Shown here in pieces: positions 1 through 9,211 of a DNA stretch of 64,000 nt. The notes below the pieces were generated by a model, which did no database searches, had not been told where the DNA came from, and worked only from the letters and a program-made list of their open reading frames with translations. The stretch is from CBDDEH01 sp965226865. Lineage in GTDB: Bacteria; Chloroflexota; Dehalococcoidia; Lucifugimonadales; JAGWBF01. The stretch's first letter is position 1. Every line of letters begins with the position of its first letter. Both the position numbers and the translations under genes were made by a program. The DNA is taken from positions 806,001 to 870,000 of the forward strand of contig CBDDEH010000004.1 of assembly GCA_965226865.1 (NCBI GenBank). The letters are read 5' to 3'.

Positions 1-645
1 GGGCCTGTTCAGCTTTACCAACGTCGAGGAGCTCAGGAACTGGGTGAAAGTCCGGTGTCCGAAGGCTCTGAAATCGAAGCTTGGGTCCATGCGGAGCATC
101 GTGTTGTGAAGCTTTGCCGCTACCACCTGGCCCTGGTCGTCGATGGACGCTTCGATGGCCCGTGTTAGCAATGATCCTACCTCCCGCTTGAGTGCCGTAT
201 GGTCTACAGCGATTGGCTTTTCCTCGCCCAAAAATATGTATCTGTCACACGAACGCACCAGGCCCGGAGCGACGACGTCCCTGCGGCCTGCTCCTATTAC
301 CGTCTTTCCGGCGGCTCTGAGGGTGCTGACCAGGGGAACGAAGTCCGTATCCGACGATACCACAACGAAGGTGTCGACTGGTGAGCGGTACATCAGGTCT
401 ATCGCATCGATGGCAAGGGATATGTCGCTGGCGTTTTTGCTGGAGCCAGCAGCGCGGAAATAGTGCCTTGCCTCAATACCCAACTGCAGCATCTCGTCGC
501 TTTTGTTGGCCGCCTTGGACCAGTCTGCATATGCCCGCTTTATAATGATGCGCCCGAGGTCTGAAAGCTGATCGAACAGCGTGTTGATCGATAGAAGACC
601 TACGTTTTCATAGTCGATTAACACGCCTATTTGGGCTTCAGGCAA
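1..645 (-). CDS. NYN-domain protein with C-terminal OST-HTH/LOTUS-like region (partial)
   Basis: The reading frame runs from a TTG start at 645 to the window edge without a stop, so the 3' end is missing. An AGGAGG Shine-Dalgarno lies at 652-657, six bases before the TTG, which decides the start. The N-terminus has the NYN/LabA-type motif LIDYENVG (Asp11), and SSDTDFVPLV near residue 100 supplies the second acidic cluster of the PIN-like fold. The region after about residue 150 resembles the helical OST-HTH (LOTUS) module found behind NYN domains. Known family members are predicted or proven RNases; activity here is inferred. It is transcribed away from the PPOX gene's 3' end. Confidence 0.8.
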   Translation of the reverse strand, partial: MPEAQIGVLIDYENVGLLSINTLFDQLSDLGRIIIKRAYADWSKAANKSDEMLQLGIEARHYFRAAGSSKNASDISLAIDAIDLMYRSPVDTFVVVSSDTDFVPLVSTLRAAGKTVIGAGRRDVVAPGLVRSCDRYIFLGEEKPIAVDHTALKREVGSLLTRAIEASIDDQGQVVAAKLHNTMLRMDPSFDFRAFGHRTFTQFLSSSTLVKLNRP

Positions 646-668
646 AGGATACCTCCTAGTAGTCCGCT

Positions 669-703
669 GTCACCCTGAGTCCAGCGAAGGGTATCAGAAT
701 GAC
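669..703. repeat. Short palindromic intergenic repeat (REP-like)
   Basis: Between two minus-strand genes lies a sequence that opens GTCACCCTGAG and closes CAGAATGAC, an imperfect inverted repeat around CCAGCGAAGG. It resembles the REP-type intergenic repeats common in many bacterial genomes. Only one copy is present here, so the assignment rests on its form. Confidence 0.35.
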
Positions 704-714
704 CCAGGTATTGA

Positions 715-1347
715 TTAATATAGCTCTTTGTAGGCTTCCTGGATATCATCTTCCAGCTCTTCAACAGTACAATCGGTCAGCTTGGCATGGTCGATCACCA
801 TTTTCGCCAATGACGGGTGTTCAGAAGCCGGAATCCAGTGTTCGTTTTCCCAGAGATGTGCACGCTTGAAGGCCTTGGCACAGTGCAGATACGCCTCTCG
901 GACTTCGACCACTATGCCGAGGAGAGGTTGCCTGCCGTTGACCGCCATGGGCTCCAGGACATCTGAGTCTTGTATGACCGTAGCTCGGCCGTTGACCCTC
1001 AGAGTTTCACCGAGGCCCGGGATCACGAACAGCAACCCAACGTGGGAATTATCAATGATGTTGGAAAGGGTATCCGCGCGCCGGTTGCCGGGCCGGTCCG
1101 GGATCAACAGGGTGTTATCATCCAGGACCTGCACGAAGCCGGGCGCGTCTCCCTTGGGGGAAACGTCGCACATACCGGCGCTGTTGGATGTGCCTATCAA
1201 CAGAAAGGGTGAACGAGCTATGAAAGCGCGACAGTGGTGATCGAGGCTGGTAAGTTGGATCCGAAGGACAAGGTCTTGGGGATCGCCTATGATCTCTCGC
1301 AATTGTTCAGTGGATTTCACGACCTGTTTGAAAGTTTTTGCAACCAT
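715..1347 (-). CDS. PPOX-type FMN-dependent flavoprotein (MSMEG_1061-like family)
   Basis: The 210-residue protein matches the pyridoxamine 5'-phosphate oxidase-like split-barrel family, close to the MSMEG_1061 subgroup. The segments CRAFIARSPFLLIGTS, CDVSPKGDAPGFV and RPGNRRADTLSNI are typical of the FMN-binding barrel. Such proteins bind FMN or F420 and reduce small molecules or break down haem-like substrates; the substrate here is unknown. An in-frame ATG at 1380 would add 11 residues. I prefer 1347 because a GAGG box precedes it and a TATAAT-like -10 (1392-1397) lies too close to 1380. A large palindrome sits just upstream and may regulate it. Confidence 0.85.
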   Translation of the reverse strand: MVAKTFKQVVKSTEQLREIIGDPQDLVLRIQLTSLDHHCRAFIARSPFLLIGTSNSAGMCDVSPKGDAPGFVQVLDDNTLLIPDRPGNRRADTLSNIIDNSHVGLLFVIPGLGETLRVNGRATVIQDSDVLEPMAVNGRQPLLGIVVEVREAYLHCAKAFKRAHLWENEHWIPASEHPSLAKMVIDHAKLTDCTVEELEDDIQEAYKELY

Positions 1348-1391
1348 TGGAGGCCTCGCATATCGGACTTCTTCATTCATCCGGCGGAGCC

Positions 1392-1451
1392 ATTATAACA
1401 CCCCGGAACGCAAGTACCGCCGATATGGATCAGATCCATATCGGCGGTACT
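1392..1451 (-). promoter_or_regulatory. Perfect 39-bp palindrome overlapping the -35 region of the PPOX promoter
   Basis: Positions 1413-1431 and 1433-1451 are perfect 19-bp inverted arms around a single central base, with core GATATGGATC. On the minus strand a TATAAT -10 lies at 1397-1392, so the -35 hexamer would fall inside the proximal arm. This suits an operator bound by a dimeric regulator. It could also act as a bulky hairpin at the end of the upstream amidohydrolase transcript, but no U-run follows it. Confidence 0.5.
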
Positions 1452-1477
1452 GACGGTGTCGTTCATGTGGGTGGGAT

Positions 1478-2599
1478 TTAGTTTAAGTGGTACACCCTCG
1501 CGGCGTTTTGGCCTGCTATTTTGGCTTTCTCTTCCTCGGTGCAATCGCCCAGTAATTCCTCAAGGAGTTGTCTGCTTCTCGGCCAGGTGGACTCCAGATG
1601 AGGATAGTCGGAGCCCCATTGGATCAAGTCGACACCGATATCGTGCCTGTACTTGATTCCAATGCCATCCTCCTGAAAGCCCAGAAAAACGTTACGCCGG
1701 AAGTACTCGCTTGGAAGCATATCTTCCTTGTATTTGTGCCAGTGGTCAAGTTGGGCTCGCTGGGTGTACTGGTAGTCAAGGTTCGACAGGAAATGAGGCA
1801 CCCAGGCCAACTCGTGTTCAATAGAGCCTACGCTTAGCTTGGGGTGACGCTCGAACACGCCGCTGAAGATCATGGCGGCGATGGACATCCTGGGCCAATA
1901 ATCGGCGTTACAGAAGTACTCTGGAGTCAGAGTTTCGATATCTACCAGTTCTTCAACCGAGCCAATACGGTTGGTCGACAAATGTAAGGAAAGGGGCATG
2001 CCGAGGTCCACAGCCGCCGCCCAGAAGGGCTCGTACTCGGGTAGGTTGTATCCTCTACCCGGGACTGGATATACGGGTATCAGCGCACCCACCAAACCGA
2101 GCTTGTGACATCGCTCCAACTCTCTAATCCCCCATTGGATATCATCTACGTTGATAAGGGCTAGGCCCTTCAGCCTGTCGGGATGGGCGTTACAGTGCTC
2201 GGCGATGTAATCGTTGTAGGTTTTCATCAGGGCGTTAACCAGTTCTGTATCTGGAACGCTATACAGTATATTGCCGTTGTTGGGATAGATTACGCTGACT
2301 TCCACGCCGTCGATGTCCATGTCTTTTAGACGCTCGTCTGGGTCATAACCGCCGGGTCTGACGTTTTCGAACTGGTCTCCGAAGGACAGCTTATCAGCGC
2401 CTTCGAACCGGAATCCGGTCTGCGCTCCGGAAGCGATCGATTGTCCTTTGATTCCGTCCGTGAACCACCAGTCTTCACCATTCTCCAGGCGGACTACCTT
2501 GGGCGCACGATCCTTGTACTTGGCGTCCACCCTGCTGGTCCACATGTCAGGTGGCTCGAAGATGTGGTCATCGGAAGATAGGATTCTGTAATTACCCAT
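1478..2599 (-). CDS. Amidohydrolase family protein (COG2159-like, paralogue A)
   Basis: A 373-residue metal-dependent hydrolase of the amidohydrolase_2 TIM-barrel family. The first metal motif is a DDH at residues 10-12 (LSSDDHIFEPPDMW). A barrel histidine lies in PLSLHLSTNR, a further His/Glu pair in GSIEHELAW, and the late catalytic Asp in WGSDYPH near residue 331. Family members hydrolyse or decarboxylate small carboxylic or aromatic substrates; the substrate here cannot be read from sequence. Three close paralogues lie at 2819, 7662 and 13176. It is divergent from the 2819 gene across about 220 bp. Confidence 0.88.
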   Translation of the reverse strand: MGNYRILSSDDHIFEPPDMWTSRVDAKYKDRAPKVVRLENGEDWWFTDGIKGQSIASGAQTGFRFEGADKLSFGDQFENVRPGGYDPDERLKDMDIDGVEVSVIYPNNGNILYSVPDTELVNALMKTYNDYIAEHCNAHPDRLKGLALINVDDIQWGIRELERCHKLGLVGALIPVYPVPGRGYNLPEYEPFWAAAVDLGMPLSLHLSTNRIGSVEELVDIETLTPEYFCNADYWPRMSIAAMIFSGVFERHPKLSVGSIEHELAWVPHFLSNLDYQYTQRAQLDHWHKYKEDMLPSEYFRRNVFLGFQEDGIGIKYRHDIGVDLIQWGSDYPHLESTWPRSRQLLEELLGDCTEEEKAKIAGQNAARVYHLN

Positions 2600-2818
2600 T
2601 ATGTACTCCTCCCAGCCAAACGATTACCGCACGGGATCGGCCGGGTATATTATGTCCGCCGATTACCGAAACTATACCCCTGAAAAAGTTCCAGTGTCAA
2701 CGAATCGGCTCGGTTTCAGCGCAGGTGTTAGTTGATTGACACCGCAACCGGCCAGGTTTATGCTACCGATAATCCGCAGCAGTCCAGCCCAGGTTCTGTT
2801 GCGCCGCGGGAGGGAATC

Positions 2819-3955
2819 ATGGGCTACGACAAACTGATATCCGCCGATGATCACATCTTCGAGCCACCTGACATGTGGATAAACCGCGTTGACCCCAAAT
2901 ACAAAGACCGGGCTCCTCGCATAGTCACCCTGGAGAAGGGTGACGACTGGTGGTACACAGATGGTATTAAAGGTATGCCCGTAGGAGCCACCTCTCACTT
3001 AGGTGAACGGTTCGAAGGCAACGAAAACCTGTCCTTGATCGACGAAAGCGCGTCAATGGAACGAGTCCCTCCGGGAGCGTATGACCCCGACGCCCGTATC
3101 AAAGACATGGACCTTGACGGTGTGGGCGTTAGTCTGAACTACGCAAACCAGGGATTGTTGCTGTACTCTGTGCCGGATACGGAGCTGGTCAACGCCCTGA
3201 TGAGCACTTACAACGACTGGCTGGCTGAATACTGCGTAGCTTACTCCAAACGGCTCCTGGGTATAGGAATGATCAACCTGGACGATGTCGAGTGGGGCGT
3301 AAAGGAAATAGAGCGGTGTCATAAGCTAGGCCTGGCCGGGGCTATGATCCCCGTCTTTCCGATGCCTGGCAGAGGATATCACTTACCAGAATACGAGCCC
3401 GTCTGGGAAGCAGCCGAGGGCCTAGGTGTGCCACTCTCTTTGCACCTGGGGACAATTCGACCAGGATCAGTTCCAGAAACCCAGGATATCGAGACCTTGA
3501 CTCCGGAGTACTTCATCAACGTCGACTACTGGGTGAGGATGTCCCTGTCTCAGATAATCTTCGGCGGCGTCTTCGAGCGCCACCCAAGGCTAATGATTGG
3601 CTCCGTCGAGAACGAGGCGGCCTGGATCGTCCACTTTCTGGAGCGTATGGACTACAACTATACCCAGAGGCCCCGGTTCGAGCACTGGCACCGTTACAAG
3701 GAAGACATGCTGCCCAGCGACTATTTCCGCAGGAACATATTCGTCAGCCTCCAGGAGGACGAACCCGCCATCAGGTTCCGAGACGACATCGGAATAGATA
3801 CTCTTCAGTGGGGCTCGGACTATCCCCATATCGAGTCCACCTTCCCCAAGAGCCGGGAGATCCTAGGCAAGATGTTAGCCGACTGTACCGAAGAAGAGCA
3901 GGCGAAAATCACCTGGGAGAACGCCGCTAGGGTATACAACATCGACTTGAACTAG
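2819..3955 (+). CDS. Amidohydrolase family protein (paralogue B)
   Basis: A 378-residue paralogue of the 1478-2599 gene with the same opening (SADDHIFEPPDMW) and the same late motif WGSDYPH (Asp near 334). An upstream in-frame start at 2732 would add 29 residues with no family match; the ATG at 2819 follows a GGGAGG box and aligns with the paralogues. The metal ligands visible are the N-terminal DDH, the histidine in PLSLHLGT, and the Glu-Asn pair in GSVENEAAW where paralogue A has Glu-His. This substitution may alter metal binding or specificity. It is followed 22 bp later by a second type of amidohydrolase, probably in the same transcript. Confidence 0.88.
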   Translation: MGYDKLISADDHIFEPPDMWINRVDPKYKDRAPRIVTLEKGDDWWYTDGIKGMPVGATSHLGERFEGNENLSLIDESASMERVPPGAYDPDARIKDMDLDGVGVSLNYANQGLLLYSVPDTELVNALMSTYNDWLAEYCVAYSKRLLGIGMINLDDVEWGVKEIERCHKLGLAGAMIPVFPMPGRGYHLPEYEPVWEAAEGLGVPLSLHLGTIRPGSVPETQDIETLTPEYFINVDYWVRMSLSQIIFGGVFERHPRLMIGSVENEAAWIVHFLERMDYNYTQRPRFEHWHRYKEDMLPSDYFRRNIFVSLQEDEPAIRFRDDIGIDTLQWGSDYPHIESTFPKSREILGKMLADCTEEEQAKITWENAARVYNIDLN

Positions 3956-3977
3956 CCGGCCAAAAAGGAGAAGGCGC

Positions 3978-5243
3978 ATGCCGGGAGCATACGAAATCGG
4001 CGTAAACGTCATCTTGATGCATCCCTCGGGACCTCGAGTCAAGGCTTACATCGAGGAGTACGCCGTACGTAAAGGAATGCCCTACCACGAATACATCAAC
4101 ACCCACGTAGGCTTCATGGCCGCGCTACTGGCTCTAAACAAGGTGTCGGGAATGCGGGTATATGACGTTGAGGAAGAGGAGGCGTTCGACGAGTCCGCTA
4201 TCGCCGCCCGTCGGAATGGACCAGACTTCATCCTGGACGACCAGACGCACATCTTCTTCAGACAGGGTGGGTATGAGGACACCTCCCCTGAGGGTTTAAA
4301 GTATCTGGAGATGCTGGGTGGTGTCAGGAAGGACATGGTTCCTGGCAGCTTGGGTATCAAGGAGATGACGAAGGAAACGTGGGAGAAAGAAATATTCTGG
4401 GAGTCGGATACCGACGTAACCTTTCTCAACACGCTAGCCTTTGCCGATATTTTCGGAGGGAAGGACTTCTTCAGCACCGAAGACTGTTTAGACGCCGCGG
4501 CGATGGTTAACGAAAAATACCCGGGCCGTGTGCTGAGCCTGGGTACACTGGAACCCAACAAGCCAAACGCAATCGAGCGGTTGGAGTATTCGGTAAAAGA
4601 GCTCAAGATGGACGGCCTCAAGTTGTATCCTTGGGACCACTCATCCAAACGCGGTTGGTTCGCCGACGATGAAAAGGAGATCTATCCTCTTTGGGAGAAG
4701 TGCCGTGAGCTCGGGGTCAACAAGATCCACATGCACAAAGGTCTACCGGTGGAATGGGCGATGGCCCAGTACGTGCATCCTTCTGACGTGGACAAGCCGC
4801 TGATAGACTTCCCGGACCTAACTTTCGTTCTGTATCACGCGGGATACCCCTACATAGACGAGATGGCTTCCTTGAACAAGGCCCTGGGAGCACGCCACAA
4901 CCTGTACGTGGACGTAGGCGCCATGTTTGCCTTCCAAGTAGGCACGCCTGTGGCCCTCGCCCACTGCATGGGAAAGCTTGTCAAAGCGTTGACAGCATCC
5001 CATATCTGCTGGGGAACGGACGCTCCCATCAGTGGCCCGCCCCAATGGCAGATCGAAGCTTTCCGCAAGCTCACCATGCCCGAGGAGCTGATTGGCGGGT
5101 TCGGCTATCCACAAATTACCGACGCGGATAAAGAGCTTATGTTTGGAAGGAACATGGCCGGGCTCTATGGACTGGACGTGGACAAGCTGAAGAAACAGAT
5201 TAAAAGCGACAAGCTGTCCAAGGCCAAAGCGGCAGCACGATAG
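3978..5243 (+). CDS. Amidohydrolase family protein (distinct COG2159 subgroup)
   Basis: A 421-residue protein that opens with a helical stretch and reaches its barrel at DDQTHIF near residue 90. Later motifs are KLYPWD, HMHKG, YHAGYPY and WGTDAP, which supply the conserved Lys/His/His/Asp set of amidohydrolase_2 proteins. An AAGGAG box precedes the ATG. It is clearly different from the DDH-FEP paralogues and sits downstream of one of them, so the two may act on related compounds. The C-terminus is Lys/Ala rich (DKLSKAKAAAR). Substrate unknown. Confidence 0.85.
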   Translation: MPGAYEIGVNVILMHPSGPRVKAYIEEYAVRKGMPYHEYINTHVGFMAALLALNKVSGMRVYDVEEEEAFDESAIAARRNGPDFILDDQTHIFFRQGGYEDTSPEGLKYLEMLGGVRKDMVPGSLGIKEMTKETWEKEIFWESDTDVTFLNTLAFADIFGGKDFFSTEDCLDAAAMVNEKYPGRVLSLGTLEPNKPNAIERLEYSVKELKMDGLKLYPWDHSSKRGWFADDEKEIYPLWEKCRELGVNKIHMHKGLPVEWAMAQYVHPSDVDKPLIDFPDLTFVLYHAGYPYIDEMASLNKALGARHNLYVDVGAMFAFQVGTPVALAHCMGKLVKALTASHICWGTDAPISGPPQWQIEAFRKLTMPEELIGGFGYPQITDADKELMFGRNMAGLYGLDVDKLKKQIKSDKLSKAKAAAR

Positions 5244-5277
5244 GCCGGTTCAAGTACTTCTTTGCAGTTACAACTAC

Positions 5278-5308
5278 TTGACAACCCTTTTGGCGATGCG
5301 AGTATAAT
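5278..5308 (+). promoter_or_regulatory. Sigma-70-type promoter for the solute-binding lipoprotein
   Basis: TTGACA at 5278-5283 and TATAAT at 5303-5308 are both perfect hexamers, separated by a somewhat long 19-bp spacer. The start codon follows 54 bp downstream, after a GGAGG box at 5352-5356. Confidence 0.6.
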
Positions 5309-5362
5309 GCCACGAAAACTCAATCTAGCAGACTGTCCAGAACGCAATTTCGGAGGTGTAGG

Positions 5363-7126
5363 ATGTCCAGGAATCTGATTTGGCTAGCAGTAGCCACTGT
5401 CTTGACACTATTGATCGCGGTCGCGTGTGGAGACGACGCTACTTCGACACCGGCTTCTACTAATACGCCCGTCGCTACTTCGACACCGCTGCCTACGGCC
5501 ACCCCTACCGCTACCCCCGAGCCAACGGACACCCCAGTTCCTCCTGGGCCCGTGGTGAATCGTCTAAAGGTGATCCTGCAGACTTCGAACGAAAGCAACG
5601 ACCCGGCGTTGGCCGACGAGGCCATCATCCAGATATTCCCCATGTACGAGGCCCTGCTGAGAATGAATCCGCGCAGCGAGTATGTACCAGCGCTGGCCGA
5701 GAGTTGGGAGGCTAGTCCCGATCTGACGACCTGGACTTTCAACCTGAGGAAGGGAGTCCAGTTCCACAAAGATCAAGGAGAGTTCACCGCCAAAGACGTC
5801 ATCCATATGTTCGAGCGTAACTCACGAGACGTGGGTGTCACCGTATGGGTCGAATTTCTCCGAAGAAACGTAATCGACAGGGTTACGGTGGAAGGCGACT
5901 ACAAGCTCAGCTTCACCATGCCCGCTGCAGAAATCAACGTCGATGAAGTACTGTCCAACAAATATCAGCAACTGATTCTTAGCAAGGGTCATTTCGATGC
6001 TGAAGGTGAGGATGGGATAGTTAACAACCCGGTTGGCACGGGACCCTATCAGTTCGTGGAGCATGCCGCTGGCTCTCATAAGCTCTACGAGCAGGTGCCA
6101 TGGGAACACTGGAGAATCACCCCGGACTTCCCCGAGATTCAAATATCGTACTCTGACGAGGCCGCGACAAGGCTGGCGGCTTTGATTTCCGGTGAAGCCC
6201 ACATGACCCACATGCCAGCCGACCTGGAGACCACGGCTGAGGGAAGCGGAATGAGAGTAGTGTTCGGAACATCTCCGAGCCTCAGCCTCAACCTCATATT
6301 CGGAGGGCTCTTCCTCGAAGGTTCTCGCGATACACGGCCGGCTGAAAATCCGGACCTGCCGTACTCCGATGTCAGGCACGATGATCCACGAGACCTCCCT
6401 TGGGCTGACATAAGGGTGCGTGAGGCCCTTAACCGGGCGATAAACCGGCCCGTGCTCAAAGACACCTTGCTGCGAGGCAACGGAGAGCTGATGTACGTTA
6501 CGAAGTTCCACCCCACCCTTCGCGGCTGGAACACGAGGTGGGAATCGGAGTTTGATGACAAATACGGCTATAACCCAGTCCGTGCGAGAGAGCTGCTGAA
6601 AGAGGTAGAAGACGACCTTGGTCAGCCCATCGACTGGTCAAATATGCTCCTACCCGTATTCACCAAGGCAGAACTGCCGCAGATGGGCGACGTTGCCGAG
6701 GCCGTTGCCAATATGTGGCAAGATGTGGGTGTGGACATACCAATTCAGCAGACCGAGTGGGGGTTCATGCTGGAGAACCTCTACGTGGGCAAAATGGGCG
6801 GTATTGCTTTTACCAACGCAGACAACAAGTACGAAGACCCACTCCAAATATTGATTTATTACTCCAGCACGTTTGCCTGCTGCCATCTTTACGAGAACGC
6901 AGAGATCGACGCACTGGTCGAGCAATTCGTGCCGGAAACTGACCTCGTAAAGCGGGGCGCCCTGATGCAGGACATAGGGGACATTATCTACGATGAATAC
7001 GCCCAGGTACCTTTGTACTGGATATTCCCCACCAGCGTCGTAAATCCAGCTATTATCGATGAATATGAGTCCACCCTGATATTCGGGTTGCGAGACCTGG
7101 AATACATCAAGGCGGTCAAAGAGTAA
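5363..7126 (+). CDS. ABC transporter solute-binding lipoprotein, family 5 (peptide/oligosaccharide type)
   Basis: The 587-residue precursor has a lipoprotein signal with cleavage before Cys22 (LLIAVAC), then a Thr/Pro-rich linker to about residue 65. The rest is a SBP_bac_5 domain with typical blocks (LAESWEASPDLTTWTFNLRKG, VGTGPYQFVEHAAGS, REALNRAINRPV). It would sit on the outer face of the membrane and deliver peptides, sugars or other solutes to an ABC permease. No permease or ATPase gene is adjacent, so it is an orphan. It has its own promoter and terminator. A paralogue lies at 58957. Confidence 0.93.
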   Translation: MSRNLIWLAVATVLTLLIAVACGDDATSTPASTNTPVATSTPLPTATPTATPEPTDTPVPPGPVVNRLKVILQTSNESNDPALADEAIIQIFPMYEALLRMNPRSEYVPALAESWEASPDLTTWTFNLRKGVQFHKDQGEFTAKDVIHMFERNSRDVGVTVWVEFLRRNVIDRVTVEGDYKLSFTMPAAEINVDEVLSNKYQQLILSKGHFDAEGEDGIVNNPVGTGPYQFVEHAAGSHKLYEQVPWEHWRITPDFPEIQISYSDEAATRLAALISGEAHMTHMPADLETTAEGSGMRVVFGTSPSLSLNLIFGGLFLEGSRDTRPAENPDLPYSDVRHDDPRDLPWADIRVREALNRAINRPVLKDTLLRGNGELMYVTKFHPTLRGWNTRWESEFDDKYGYNPVRARELLKEVEDDLGQPIDWSNMLLPVFTKAELPQMGDVAEAVANMWQDVGVDIPIQQTEWGFMLENLYVGKMGGIAFTNADNKYEDPLQILIYYSSTFACCHLYENAEIDALVEQFVPETDLVKRGALMQDIGDIIYDEYAQVPLYWIFPTSVVNPAIIDEYESTLIFGLRDLEYIKAVKE

Positions 7127-7160
7127 GCTAACGCTCGTCGCCCCGTTGTTTCGGGCAAAG

Positions 7161-7191
7161 AGAAGCGCCTCGATACCATCGAGGCGCTTCT
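7161..7191 (+). terminator. Stem-loop terminator after the lipoprotein gene
   Basis: Perfect 14-bp arms (AGAAGCGCCTCGAT at 7161-7174 and its complement at 7178-7191) enclose a 3-nt loop. The following tract is only moderately T-rich. It lies 35 bp after the stop and just before the next gene's leader. Confidence 0.75.
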
Positions 7192-7215
7192 GGCGTTTCT
7201 CCCAGGAAGAGGCTC

Positions 7216-7632
7216 ATGTCAGAAGCTAACAAAGCGTTCGTCCGACGTTATCTCGAAGAGTGTATTAACAAAAGGGATGCGGAGGCAGCAGACCAGTTTA
7301 TCGCGACTGACTACCTCGACCACGACTCTCCGCCGGGAGCGGCACCCGGCCTGGCAGGTTTCAAACAGGTCATTACCAAGGCATTCAACGCCTTCCCCGA
7401 CTTTCACTACATCATCGAAGACCTGATTGCCGAAGGGGATAAGGTGGTGAGCCGTGGTACAGTTCACGGAACACACCTGGGTGAGTTTCGAGGCATAGCT
7501 CCAACCGGCAACCAGATTACCATCAAGGAGGTCCACATCGTCCGCATCTCCGGCGGCAAGATGGTCGAGCACTGGAAGGTGGCAGACGGTTTGGGCTTAA
7601 TGCGACAGCTCGGCGTTATTCCAGGCCCTTAA
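7216..7632 (+). CDS. SnoaL-like ester cyclase-family protein
   Basis: A 138-residue alpha+beta barrel protein of the SnoaL/NTF2-like superfamily. The pattern YLEECINKRD, DYLDHDSP, FPDFHYIIEDLIAEGDKVV, GTHLGEFRGIAPTGNQI and MVEHWKVADGLGLMRQLG is typical of 'ester cyclase' annotated proteins. Relatives catalyse aldol-type ring closures or hydrolyses, but most bacterial members are uncharacterised. A GGAAGAGG-like box precedes the ATG. It stands alone on the plus strand, facing the frameshifted amidohydrolase. Confidence 0.85.
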   Translation: MSEANKAFVRRYLEECINKRDAEAADQFIATDYLDHDSPPGAAPGLAGFKQVITKAFNAFPDFHYIIEDLIAEGDKVVSRGTVHGTHLGEFRGIAPTGNQITIKEVHIVRISGGKMVEHWKVADGLGLMRQLGVIPGP

Positions 7633-7661
7633 GGTTAGCTAAAATCGCCGGACGCCGCCCA

Positions 7662-8790
7662 TCAAATGCGGTAGACCCTCGCAGCGTTCCCACCGGCGAT
7701 CTTGGCCTTCTCCTCATCGGAGCAATCCGCAAGGATCTCATCCAGGATTTCCCGGCTCCTCGGGAAAGTCGACTCGATGTGTGGGTAGTCCGAGCCCCAC
7801 TGGAGGTTGTCCACGCCTATGACGTGTCTCTCCCGGATGCTTAGAGCGTCCTCCTGGAAGCTCACGAATACATTTCGGTGGAAATAGTCGCTGGGCAGCA
7901 TGTTCTCCCCATACCGGTGCCAGTGCTTTAGCTGGAATCTCTGGGTGTAGTTGTAATCCAGGGTATACAAAAAATAGGATGCCCAGCCCGCATCGTGCTC
8001 CACGGACCCTACGATGAGCTTGGGATGACGCTCGAACACACCACCATAGATAATCTGGGACAGAGACATTCGCACGTAGTAATCCTGAGTGCTGAAGAAG
8101 GGCGGGCCTCAGATCCTCGATATCGGTCGTTTCCGCAACTGATACCGGGCGCTGTGTCCCGGTATGCAACGAGAGTGGGACCCCCAACTCCTCCGCCAAA
8201 GTCCAGAGGGGCTCGTATTCGGCCAAATAGTATGGCCGAGATGGGACGGGGGACACAGGGACCGTGGCCCCCACCAGCCCGATTCTGTGACATCGCTTCA
8301 GCTCTTCGACGGCCCATTCGATGTCATCCAGGTTGATCAGTCCTATCCCTTTAAGACGTTTTGGGTGTGTTTGACAGTACTCTGCAAGCCAGTCGTTGTA
8401 TACGGTAAAGAGTGCGTTTACAAGCTCTGTGTCTGGTATCGAGTACAGAATAAGGCCCTGGTTGGGATAGATAACACTGGTATCGACTCCGTCTAGGTCC
8501 ATATCCCGGACGCGCTCATCAGGGTCGTAGGCCCCTGGCCGGACTTGCTCCATCTGGTCATTTACAGTGACGTGCTTATTGCCCTGGAACCTCAAGCCCG
8601 TCTGCGAGCCTGTGGCGACGGGCACTCCCTTGATGCCATCAGTGAACCACCAGTCGTCGCCACTCTCCAGCCTGACGATACGTGGCGCCCTGTCCCCGTA
8701 TTTCGACGCCACCCGGCTCGTCCACATGTCGGGCGGCTCGAAGACATGGTCGTCCGAGGACACAATCTTAAAGGTGCTCAAACTTGCCAT
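7662..8790 (-). pseudogene. Amidohydrolase paralogue C, broken by a 1-nt frameshift
   Basis: The first frame (from 8790) reads normally through the DDH motif and into DIEDLRPA, then becomes nonsense. The second frame (from about 8100 down to the TGA at 7662) carries the expected continuation: YYVRMSLSQIIYGG, GSVEHDAGW and WGSDYPH. Removing one base from the GGG at 8100-8102 joins both frames into one protein of about 375 residues that matches the paralogues throughout. It is either a recent frameshift or a base-call error in a short G run. Intact, it would be a metal-dependent hydrolase. Confidence 0.85.
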
Positions 8791-8818
8791 CCGGAGCTAG
8801 TATGGGCGGTGTCTGAGG

Positions 8819-9196
8819 TCAGCGGGCCTTTAGCTCGTCGGGGAACTCGTAGGTCTCGCCGCCAGCCCAGGTACAAGCGGATTTACCGTAGCGGATGTTG
8901 ACCATCCTGACGCCCTGTTTACCCACGGTATAGCCGGACATTGTACCCCGCTCGTTGTAGATGACTGTTCCCGGGCCGCAGGCCTTGTCCTCGACCGTTA
9001 TTTGCCCTTCCAGTATGTATGTAACTTCGTCCTCGGAGTGGCTATGCAGTGGAACATAGGTTTCCGGCGGAGGGCTTGAAACGTATGTCCACGGACCCTC
9101 TTCTTCACTGCCGATCATCTGTTGTCCTATCTTTTTGTCGGGGATACCAAGGGTCCATGGAGCCTCGTCGATGTGCATGATGATGGACCTGGCCAT
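8819..9196 (-). CDS. Cupin-domain protein
   Basis: A single-domain 125-residue cupin. The first cupin motif is PLHSHSEDEVTYILEGQI (two His and a Glu metal set), followed by the VIYNERGTMSGYTV strand region of the second half; the usual second-motif histidine is not obvious. Small cupins serve as metal-dependent isomerases, dioxygenases or sugar/ligand sensors, and this one cannot be assigned further. It ends 28 bp before the amidohydrolase start and follows the FmdB-like gene on the same strand, so the three could be co-transcribed. Confidence 0.82.
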   Translation of the reverse strand: MARSIIMHIDEAPWTLGIPDKKIGQQMIGSEEEGPWTYVSSPPPETYVPLHSHSEDEVTYILEGQITVEDKACGPGTVIYNERGTMSGYTVGKQGVRMVNIRYGKSACTWAGGETYEFPDELKAR

Positions 9197-9211
9197 GATC
9201 TCACTCTCCGT

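Noticed and set aside
143..463. A 106-residue plus-strand reading frame at the left edge
   Set aside because: It is antisense to the NYN gene, which has a clear ribosome site and domain motifs.
2732..2818. N-terminal extension of amidohydrolase B
   Set aside because: No similarity to paralogues, and a ribosome site sits before the internal ATG at 2819.
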